Origin: an uncultured Clostridia bacterium
GTDB lineage: Bacteria > Bacillota > Clostridia > Lachnospirales > Lachnospiraceae
Assembly (NCBI GenBank): GCA_946186175.1
Contig: CAMHMG010000030.1
Location: 1-17,311, forward strand
Reading direction: 5' to 3'
DNA length: 17,311 nucleotides
In this document: one piece after another, positions 1-5,698 of the stretch
Position numbering within the stretch: the stretch's first letter is position 1
Layout of the letters: every line of letters begins with the position of its first letter
Position numbers and translations under genes: made by a program
The notes under the pieces: model-generated
The model's database searches: none
Told to the model about the DNA's origin: nothing
Seen by the model: only the letters and a program-made list of their open reading frames with translations

Positions 1-110
1 TGCTTGAGGTAGAAACTATCGTATTGTTCGTGGGTCGGTTTTCCGGCTCTGATTACTTCGATGTATTTGAAATCCTGTGGAAAGATTATCTTATCTACAT
101 TATAAGGCAT
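1..110 (-). CDS. Partial CDS, possible YolD-like protein (N-terminus only)
   Basis: The ATG at 110-108 is preceded by a good ribosome binding site (GGAAGGGG, ending about 6 nt upstream). An open frame of 36 codons then runs off the left edge of the window. The visible protein begins MPYNVDKIIFPQDF and continues through IRAGKPTHEQYDSFYLK. It lies on the same strand as, and 168 bp downstream of, a Y-family DNA polymerase. In Firmicutes such polymerases are often followed by a small YolD-like gene, and the charged N-terminus is compatible with that. The family assignment rests mostly on position. The diagnostic part of a YolD domain would lie outside the window, so this could be another small SOS-associated protein. 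Confidence 0.5.
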   Translation of the reverse strand, partial: MPYNVDKIIFPQDFKYIEVIRAGKPTHEQYDSFYLK

Positions 111-137
111 TTATATCCCCTTCCTTTTTTGAAGTAT

Positions 138-154
138 TTAGGCGATTGCGAAAC
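138..154 (-). repeat. Dispersed 17-bp intergenic repeat, copy 1
   Basis: On the minus strand this reads GTTTCGCAATCGCCTAA. It matches 15 of 17 positions of the copy at 8212-8228, and similar copies lie at 2772-2788 and, inverted, at 8171-8182. This copy lies between the polymerase stop and the start of the next minus-strand gene. The rest of the 111-278 gap holds a short imperfect hairpin around 198-222 and no gene that I can support. Confidence 0.6.
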
Positions 155-278
155 ATTATTATTTCTTTCTTGAGTTGTGAATTATATATAGCCCATAACA
201 GACACGATTTCGATCTGTCTCCGGAGTAGTGGTACATATTGCTTATTTAAGAAGATATCTGTTGAAGCAAATTAGGAG

Positions 279-1673
279 TTAGGCACGATGCCCGCCAATC
301 TGTGTATTGCGTTCTCTTGTGGTTGCTCCCTCAAGGAAGTTGATACCTTTCAAGATGGCGTTAGCGCCATATTTGACCCTGATCTCTGATAAGGCTTTCT
401 GTAGGTGACGTTCCTTTTCCAGTTTCTCATAGTCGATAAACAGATTTAACTGATATACTCCCATATCCGAATAGACATTGCAGGCGCATACACCAAGTCT
501 GCGATAAAGTAATCTGTGGTCTGTCTTTCTGTCAAAATCGGCAGTAAGCGCTTCAGTTACTTCCTTAGACGAATTAGTAGCCTCTTTGATTCTTGATGTT
601 CCATTAGAATGAGAAGGATGGAGTCTGCCATAATAATCGACGGCAAGAGGACCGTCATAATTAGGACAATGTTCCAGGCTCTTATAATCATAGCTTACCC
701 ACCAGGTATATATCTTTGAAATAAGATTCTTGTTATACATATCGCTGCATAGCATATCGATCATTTCCATGAAAACAATTCTTGCTTCTGTGTATTCATA
801 AGGACGTGGAAGCACCTGTCCGTTCGACAGTGAATTGTTATCGCTCTTATAATTCTTAATATCACACATTCTGACAGGCTCGATTCCCCACGCATGGTCT
901 ATCAGTATTTCTGCATCAATTCCAAATGTCTTATAAAACCATTCTTCATTGATCTGCGAGCGAAGTGCAATATCTCCCATAGTGAACATCTGATTATTCT
1001 CTAATCTTCTTGCTTTACCTGCGCCTATCTGCCAGAAATCAGTTAAAGGTCTGTGTTCCCAAAGCAGCAGTTTATATAAGTCCTCATTAAGTTCTGCTAT
1101 ACGTACACCGTCCTTGTCAGGTCTGGCTTTCTTTGCGACTATATCCATTGCAATTTTTGACAGATAGAGATTGGTTCCAATGCCGACGGTAGCAGTGATT
1201 CCGGTTGTGGCGAGAACGTCTTTGATGATAGTCATAGCCATAACGTGAGCCGGATTTTCGTTGATTGTCTTTGCCTTTGCATTATAAAAATGCAGATAAG
1301 GAGTGCAGTCGATGAAACATTCATCTATGCTGTATATGTGAATGTCTTCAGCAGCAACATAGCGCAGATAGACTGAATAAATCTTGGCTGATACCTTCTC
1401 ATATTCTGCCATTCTAGGTGTTGCAATGATATATTCAATTCGTGTATTGTGTATGGTCTCATATTTACTGATAGCCCGTTTTGCTTCAAAAAGTCTGGGC
1501 CTTGACGGTACGCCTATTGCTTTGAGTGCCGGAGAGACAGCAAGGCATATAGTCTGGTCTGTACGTGTCGGATCTGCGACAAGAAGATTAGCCTTCAACG
1601 GATCAAGTCCTCTTGCAACACATTCCACCGAAGCGTAGAAAGATTTCATATCAATTGCTATGTATGTACTCAT
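279..1673 (-). CDS. Y-family translesion DNA polymerase (UmuC/DinB/UvrX type)
   Basis: A 464-residue error-prone polymerase that would copy past damaged template bases during the SOS response. The N-terminal palm motif IDMKSFYASVE holds the first catalytic aspartate (D8). The SIDECFID motif at about 115-122 holds the other metal ligands (D117, E118). VGIGTNLYLSKIA near 163-175 is the conserved DNA-contacting stretch of the family, and the C-terminal third fits the little-finger region. The motif SPALKAIGVPSRPRLFE resembles the UmuC/UvrX branch more than classic DinB. The length is normal. The ATG at 1673 has AAAGG about 11 nt upstream. A promoter and LexA box lie just ahead, so DNA damage should induce it. 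The family is clear; whether it is called UvrX or another subgroup is not settled here. Confidence 0.93.
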   Translation of the reverse strand: MSTYIAIDMKSFYASVECVARGLDPLKANLLVADPTRTDQTICLAVSPALKAIGVPSRPRLFEAKRAISKYETIHNTRIEYIIATPRMAEYEKVSAKIYSVYLRYVAAEDIHIYSIDECFIDCTPYLHFYNAKAKTINENPAHVMAMTIIKDVLATTGITATVGIGTNLYLSKIAMDIVAKKARPDKDGVRIAELNEDLYKLLLWEHRPLTDFWQIGAGKARRLENNQMFTMGDIALRSQINEEWFYKTFGIDAEILIDHAWGIEPVRMCDIKNYKSDNNSLSNGQVLPRPYEYTEARIVFMEMIDMLCSDMYNKNLISKIYTWWVSYDYKSLEHCPNYDGPLAVDYYGRLHPSHSNGTSRIKEATNSSKEVTEALTADFDRKTDHRLLYRRLGVCACNVYSDMGVYQLNLFIDYEKLEKERHLQKALSEIRVKYGANAILKGINFLEGATTRERNTQIGGHRA

Positions 1674-1709
1674 GCTATCATCAACCTTTCAGACATTAAA
1701 ACAAAACAA

Positions 1710-1721
1710 GAACAAATGTTC
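1710..1721. promoter_or_regulatory. LexA (SOS) operator
   Basis: GAACAAATGTTC is a perfect GAAC-N4-GTTC dyad. With its flanking G it fits the Gram-positive LexA box CGAACNNNNGTTCG in all but the first base. It lies 37 bp upstream of the polymerase ATG, just downstream of the predicted -10 element at 1732-1737, so bound LexA would block transcription initiation. The Y-family polymerase downstream is a typical LexA target. Confidence 0.85.
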
Positions 1722-1731
1722 GATTGAAACG

Positions 1732-1760
1732 ATTATAATATTTTTCTTTACGGAATGCAA
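1732..1760 (-). promoter_or_regulatory. Sigma-A-type promoter of the Y-family polymerase gene
   Basis: On the minus strand TTGCAT (1760-1755) is followed after exactly 17 bp by TATAAT (1737-1732). The expected start near 1725 puts the LexA dyad at roughly +4 to +15. Spacing and elements are close to consensus, and the placement relative to the operator makes functional sense. Confidence 0.75.
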
Positions 1761-1775
1761 TAGGGAATTTTTAAC

Positions 1776-1803
1776 ACAAAAAAATAAATTTTTACATATA
1801 TTA
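1776..1803 (+). promoter_or_regulatory. Possible sporulation sigma-K-type promoter of dpaA
   Basis: CATATATTA (1795-1803) fits the -10 form CATANNNTA used by the mother-cell sigma factors. An AC dinucleotide at 1776-1777 lies 17 bp upstream, as in sigma-K promoters. Dipicolinate synthase genes are under sigma-K control in Bacillus subtilis, which is why I looked here. The match is short and the DNA AT-rich, so chance remains possible. Confidence 0.35.
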
Positions 1804-1833
1804 GATTAGAGTCATATTGCAGGAGAATAGAAT

Positions 1834-2700
1834 ATGGAACGCTATGATATTGCATTATTAGGTGGGGATGCAAGAACTGCCTATATGGAGATGTACTTTG
1901 CCATGAATGGATACAGTGTGATCTGTTATGGAACAGAGAATATAAATGAAGAAGAACACGGGGCTTCTTATGCGAATTCATTGAAAGAAGCGGTAGAACA
2001 GGCACGTATCGTTGTGGGTGGTATTCCGTTATTTAAAGGCGGCATTTTATATACAAAGCAGGAAATCACGGATGTTACGGAAGATATACTTTTTAAATGC
2101 ATGAGGGAGGATCAGGAACTGTTTGGCGGCGTGATATCTGAGGATTTTGCAAAGAAGTGTGAGGAGAATAAAATATATTGTTATGATTTTATGAAGGATG
2201 AAGCTTTTGTCATATTCAATACTATTGCGACGGCAGAAGGTACGGTGCTTGAAGCATTGAAAAATCAGAAGACGAATTTGCACGGAAGTTCCGGACTTGT
2301 ATTAGGGTATGGAAGATGTGGAAAAGTGCTTGCAGAAAAATTAAAAGGAATGGACCAGAGAGTAACGGTGTGTGGCAGGAATCTTAATTCATTAGCTCAG
2401 GCAGATGCGTTTGGACTTACAACACTGTCGTGGGATGATCTGGAGAAACAGATAGGAAATTACGAATATATATACAATACAGTTCCGGCGGTTGTGCTGG
2501 GAAAGGATTTGTTACTGAAGATTCGAAAGGATGCGCTGATTTTAGATATTGCTTCAGCTCCCGGCGGCGTAGATTATGCATTTGCAAAGGAGATTGGAAT
2601 TAATGCATTACATCTTCCGGGACTGCCGGGAAAATATGCACCGAAGATATCTGCAAAGGCTATGGTGGAGTATGTAACGTTGATGAATACTTGCGCATAA
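1834..2700 (+). CDS. dpaA: Dipicolinate synthase subunit A
   Basis: A 288-residue protein of the DpaA/SpoVFA family. With DpaB it oxidises the dihydrodipicolinate-pathway intermediate to dipicolinate, the calcium chelator packed into the spore core, in the mother cell. The N-terminal domain begins IALLGGDARTAYM. The family signature TAEGTV lies at 133-138. A Rossmann nucleotide-binding motif, LGYGRCGKVLAEKL, lies at about 157-170. The C-terminal segment LPGLPGKYAPKISA is also typical. AGGAG at 1821-1825 lies 8 nt before the ATG. It is followed by dpaB, although a 113-bp gap replaces the usual tight coupling. A weak sigma-K-like promoter precedes it. The length is normal for the family. Confidence 0.92.
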   Translation: MERYDIALLGGDARTAYMEMYFAMNGYSVICYGTENINEEEHGASYANSLKEAVEQARIVVGGIPLFKGGILYTKQEITDVTEDILFKCMREDQELFGGVISEDFAKKCEENKIYCYDFMKDEAFVIFNTIATAEGTVLEALKNQKTNLHGSSGLVLGYGRCGKVLAEKLKGMDQRVTVCGRNLNSLAQADAFGLTTLSWDDLEKQIGNYEYIYNTVPAVVLGKDLLLKIRKDALILDIASAPGGVDYAFAKEIGINALHLPGLPGKYAPKISAKAMVEYVTLMNTCA

Positions 2701-2771
2701 TCAAAGATGCCCTGTGCTGCGTGTCTGTAATGTAGCTATATAATATGCACAACTGGGAAAGAAAAAATTGA

Positions 2772-2788
2772 GTTTTGCAATCACCTAA
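2772..2788 (+). repeat. Dispersed 17-bp intergenic repeat, copy 2
   Basis: GTTTTGCAATCACCTAA matches 15 of 17 positions of the copy at 8212-8228. It sits in the 113-bp gap between dpaA and dpaB, 13 bp before the dpaB Shine-Dalgarno site. A TATAAT at 2739-2744 lies nearby but lacks a convincing -35 element. Confidence 0.6.
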
Positions 2789-2813
2789 TCTGACAATAAG
2801 AAAGGAGTATAGC

Positions 2814-3398
2814 ATGGAATTAAAAGGTAAGAAGGTCGGTATTGCTGTGACCGGATCATTTTGTACCTTCGATAAAATATTTAAAGAACTTAAGAATCTG
2901 GTGGATACAGGCGCAGATGTTTACACGATCTTTTCGGGTGCCTCACAACAGATAAGCAGCCGGTTTGGAGAACCGGAGGAATTCTTGAAAAAGGCGGAGG
3001 AGATTACAGGTCGAGAACCTATTATTACAATTGAGGGGGCAGAACCCATTGGACCTAAATCATATCTGGATGTGCTGGTCATATTTCCGTGTACAGGGAA
3101 TACTGCGGCAAAGCTTGCAAACGGGATTACTGACACACCTGTGCTGATGGCATCAAAAGCTCATCTTCGAAACAATAAGCCGCTTGTTATCTCAATTTCC
3201 ACCAATGATGCGCTGGGAATGAATATGAAAAACATCGGTCTTTTGTTAAATTCAAAGAACATTTATTTTATTCCGTTTGGGCAGGATAATCCCGAGAAGA
3301 AACATAATTCGCTGATAGCACATACAGAGAAGCTGATTCCGACACTTGAACTGGCGTTGGAGGGTAAACAGCTGCAACCATTGATTGAACCATTTTGA
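2814..3398 (+). CDS. dpaB: Dipicolinate synthase subunit B
   Basis: Partner subunit of DpaA for making dipicolinic acid during sporulation. It belongs to the flavoprotein-like (SpoVFB) family. The protein begins MELKGKKVGIAVTGSFCTF, a flavodoxin-like first strand and loop. It carries the conserved stretch GNTAAKLANGITDTPVLMA in its middle and ends near 194 residues, the usual size. I chose the ATG at 2814 because AAAGGAG at 2801-2807 lies 6 nt upstream. A longer frame from a TTG at 2775 would have no ribosome binding site and would translate the intergenic repeat. It is probably cotranscribed with dpaA. Confidence 0.92.
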   Translation: MELKGKKVGIAVTGSFCTFDKIFKELKNLVDTGADVYTIFSGASQQISSRFGEPEEFLKKAEEITGREPIITIEGAEPIGPKSYLDVLVIFPCTGNTAAKLANGITDTPVLMASKAHLRNNKPLVISISTNDALGMNMKNIGLLLNSKNIYFIPFGQDNPEKKHNSLIAHTEKLIPTLELALEGKQLQPLIEPF

Positions 3399-3442
3399 AT
3401 CATATCAGAGGTGAGATGATTCCTACTTCAAACGCATAGAGC

Positions 3443-3464
3443 ATTCCTAAATATGTTTGGGAAT
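3443..3464 (+). other. Stem-loop in the asnB upstream region
   Basis: ATTCCTAAA (3443-3451) and TTTGGGAAT (3456-3464) form a 9-bp stem with one G-U pair and a 4-nt loop. No T-run follows, so it is not a standard terminator. It ends 11 nt before the asnB Shine-Dalgarno site (GGAGG, 3476-3480). It might stabilise or process the message between dpaB and asnB. Confidence 0.5.
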
Positions 3465-3490
3465 AACAATAAAATGGAGGATATTAAAAT

Positions 3491-5341
3491 ATGTGTGGGA
3501 TAGCTGGGTTTAGTGACTTTTCATTGGATTACGCTGCATCACCCGATAAATGGACGGAAGTATTGAATAATATGAACCGTAAGCAAAAGCACAGGGGACC
3601 TGATGATGAGGGGACATATCTGGATAAACATTGCGGACTGTCTCATGTAAGATTATCCATCATAGATCTGGTGACCGGTCATCAGCCGATGACATCAAAT
3701 CGCGATGGAAAAGCTGTAACCATAGTTTATAACGGAGAAATATACAACATGAAGGAGGTTAGGAAGGAGCTTGAGGGAAAAGGAATTTATTTCAAGACCA
3801 CAAGTGATACTGAGGTCATACTTGCAGGCTATCAGGTTTATGGAGCAGAGATCGTTAAGAAGTTAAATGGTATCTTTGCATTTGCTATATGGGATGCGGG
3901 CAAACGGAAATTATATCTGTTCAGAGACAGAGTCGGTGTCAAGCCATTATTTTATACGAGGCAGAGTAATGCGATTGTGTTTTCTTCTGAGATCAAGGGC
4001 TTATTTTCTTATCCCGGTGTCACTCCGAAGATAGATAAAGAGGGACTATGTGAGGTGTTTGGACTTGGACCTGCAAAGACATACGGGAAGGGAGTGTTTG
4101 CGGGAGTAAATGAGGTTCTTCCCGGACATTTTCTGGAAGTGGGCGAAAAGACAAGAAGGGAAATATGTTACTGGAGGTTGGAGAGTTCACCGCATGAAGA
4201 ATCTTATGAGGATACTGTGGGGCGGACTAGAGAATTGGTGGAGAATGCAGTAAAAAGGCAGATGCTTTCGGATGTACCGATATGTACGTTTCTTTCCGGC
4301 GGGGTGGACAGCAGTCTGGTGACGGCAATCTGTGCTAAAGAACTTCAAAAACAGGGAAAACAATTAACCACCTATTCCTTTGATTTTGTGGATAATGATA
4401 TCAACTTCAAGGCTAATGCATTTCAGCCAAGTGAGGATAGACCGTGGGTGGAAAAAATGGTCGCCTATGCAGAAACGGATCACCATTATCTTAAGTGCAA
4501 CAACATTGGTCTGTATCAGCATCTCTTCGATGCAGTTGACGCAAGGGATCTTCCATGCATGGCTGATGTAGAGGCGTCTATGCTGTATTTTTGCAGAAAA
4601 GTAGCTAAGCACAATAAGGTGACTTTGACCGGAGAGTGTGCGGATGAGATTTTTGGCGGTTATCCGTGGTTTCATAAAAAGGAGTGTTTTGATGCTGATA
4701 TCTTTCCCTGGTCCATGGATTTTTCAGCCAGGACACAGTTTTTAAAGGATGAGGTGATCAACGAACTTCCACTTGAGGAGTATGCAAGGGCTGCATATGA
4801 TAATACGGTTTCTGAGACACCGGTATTAGAGGGGGAGAATGCGGAGGAGAAACGAAGGAGAGAGATCTCTTACTTAAACCTTAAGTGGTTCATGCAGACA
4901 CTGCTTGACAGGATGGACCGTACCAGCATGTATAGTGGTCTTGAAGCAAGAGTGCCCTTTGCGGATCACGAGATCATCGAATATGTTTGGAATGTACCTT
5001 GGAATATGAAATGCCATAATGGGATTGTGAAGGGCCTGCTTCGGGCAGCGGGAGAGGCGTATCTGCCTAAGGAAGTGCTTTATCGGAGAAAGAGCCCGTA
5101 TCCAAAGACTTATGATCCGGAATATGAGACATTATTGCAAGTGAAGATGAAGGAGCTTCTAGAGGATGGAAATGCACCAATCTGTGAATTGGTTGACCGA
5201 AAAAAGATGAAACATTTTATGGAAAGTCCGACAGATTATGGAAGACCGTTTTACGGACAGTTGATGGCAGGACCGCAGCTTCTTGCATATTTACTGCAGA
5301 TAAATTACTGGCTTTCAAAATACCGTATCCAATTAGTGTAA
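3491..5341 (+). CDS. asnB: Asparagine synthetase (glutamine-hydrolysing)
   Basis: A 616-residue enzyme that converts aspartate, glutamine and ATP to asparagine, glutamate, AMP and pyrophosphate. Cys2 (MCGIAGF) is the nucleophile of the N-terminal class II glutaminase domain. Other glutaminase residues are visible in HVRLSIIDL (R54), NGEIYN (81-86) and SDTE (105-108). The C-terminal synthetase domain has the ATP pyrophosphatase loop SGGVDSS at 269-275 and the motif GECADEIFGG at 381-390. The length is close to Bacillus AsnO/AsnB-type enzymes. GGAGG lies 10 nt before the ATG. It follows dpaB by 92 bp with a hairpin between. No separate promoter is convincing, so it may read through from dpaAB. 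Confidence 0.95.
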   Translation: MCGIAGFSDFSLDYAASPDKWTEVLNNMNRKQKHRGPDDEGTYLDKHCGLSHVRLSIIDLVTGHQPMTSNRDGKAVTIVYNGEIYNMKEVRKELEGKGIYFKTTSDTEVILAGYQVYGAEIVKKLNGIFAFAIWDAGKRKLYLFRDRVGVKPLFYTRQSNAIVFSSEIKGLFSYPGVTPKIDKEGLCEVFGLGPAKTYGKGVFAGVNEVLPGHFLEVGEKTRREICYWRLESSPHEESYEDTVGRTRELVENAVKRQMLSDVPICTFLSGGVDSSLVTAICAKELQKQGKQLTTYSFDFVDNDINFKANAFQPSEDRPWVEKMVAYAETDHHYLKCNNIGLYQHLFDAVDARDLPCMADVEASMLYFCRKVAKHNKVTLTGECADEIFGGYPWFHKKECFDADIFPWSMDFSARTQFLKDEVINELPLEEYARAAYDNTVSETPVLEGENAEEKRRREISYLNLKWFMQTLLDRMDRTSMYSGLEARVPFADHEIIEYVWNVPWNMKCHNGIVKGLLRAAGEAYLPKEVLYRRKSPYPKTYDPEYETLLQVKMKELLEDGNAPICELVDRKKMKHFMESPTDYGRPFYGQLMAGPQLLAYLLQINYWLSKYRIQLV

Positions 5342-5348
5342 AACATTG

Positions 5349-5376
5349 TTGAAACTTATTAAAAAAAGGGTATAAT
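5349..5376 (+). promoter_or_regulatory. Promoter of the metH leader transcript
   Basis: TTGAAA (5349-5354), a 16-bp spacer and a perfect TATAAT (5371-5376). It begins 8 bp after the asnB stop codon. The expected start near 5383 would leave a 5' leader of about 315 nt before metH. Confidence 0.7.
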
Positions 5377-5552
5377 AAAAAATATGTAACTGTTCAGGTA
5401 GAATCTCGCATTTACTGCGAGATTCGTAGAAAAAAGTGTATTCTACGATACGACAGGCATACTGGAAGGTGCTTTAGCACTGAGCCTTTTGCGTATCTAT
5501 GAAGCATGGCTGAATAGATACGCAAATATGTGATTAACGAGTAAACAGAACA

Positions 5553-5600
5553 GCACTAAGGTTCAGTTGCGCTCCTTAAGGAGCTTACTTCACCAAGTGC
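5553..5600 (+). repeat. Intergenic stem-loop element A
   Basis: The outer stem is GCACT/AGTGC (5553-5557 with 5596-5600), followed by GGT/ACC. The apex is the 14-bp palindrome GCTCCTTAAGGAGC (5571-5584). The internal-loop sequences TCAGTTGC on the left and TTACTTC on the right nearly match those of element B just downstream (6 of 8 and 6 of 7 positions), in the same order around a GCTC/GAGC stem. Confidence 0.55.
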
Positions 5601-5611
5601 ATCATGTATAC

Positions 5612-5667
5612 ATGAAAGTAACACTCATTTACGCTCTTCGAGCTTAATTCGTTAACTTTCATAGTAA
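5612..5667 (+). repeat. Intergenic stem-loop element B
   Basis: ATGAAAGTAAC (5612-5622) pairs with GTTAACTTTCAT (5651-5662) apart from one bulged base. The apex is GCTC-TTC-GAGC (5633-5643). The right end continues as ACTTTCATAGTAA (5655-5667), a 13-mer repeated exactly at 9969-9981. It ends about 20 bp before the metH Shine-Dalgarno site. Confidence 0.6.
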
Positions 5668-5698
5668 GGTCATAATTTAAGAAGGTTGAGGTATACGG

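Larger units (their letters stand above)
5383..5698 (+). other. Long structured leader upstream of metH
   Basis: The 357-bp gap between asnB and metH is full of dyads. A perfect 10-bp hairpin GAATCTCGCA/TGCGAGATTC spans 5401-5425. An 8-bp hairpin TCGTAGAA/TTCTACGA spans 5424-5448. GATACG (5447-5452) can pair with CGTATC (5492-5497) around the small stem GTGC-TTTA-GCAC (5469-5480). The same CGTATC is also part of a perfect 13-bp hairpin, 5488-5500 with 5514-5526, so the two pairings exclude each other. Two further stem-loops (5553-5600 and 5612-5667) and the palindrome CATGTATACATG (5603-5614) follow. I find no B12-box, S-box core or T-box sequence. No open frame of note is visible. It could be a regulatory leader or an accumulation of repeats. 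Confidence 0.55.

Noticed and set aside
100..237. Small minus-strand ORF of 45 codons between the polymerase and the left-edge gene
   Set aside because: It has no ribosome binding site, includes the dispersed 17-mer repeat, and overlaps the start of the next gene. It is probably non-coding.
1384..1638. Plus-strand ORF of 84 codons inside the polymerase gene
   Set aside because: It is antisense to a conserved coding region and has no recognisable protein features.
2775..2813. Extended dpaB start at a TTG
   Set aside because: It has no Shine-Dalgarno site, lies in the intergenic repeat, and the family N-terminus begins at the ATG 2814, which has a strong site.
5383..5698. Known riboswitch (cobalamin, SAM or T-box) before metH
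   Set aside because: I looked for the B12-box, the SAM-I core and a T-box sequence and found none. Only short fragments such as GGAAGG and GCACTGAG look similar. A covariance search would be decisive.
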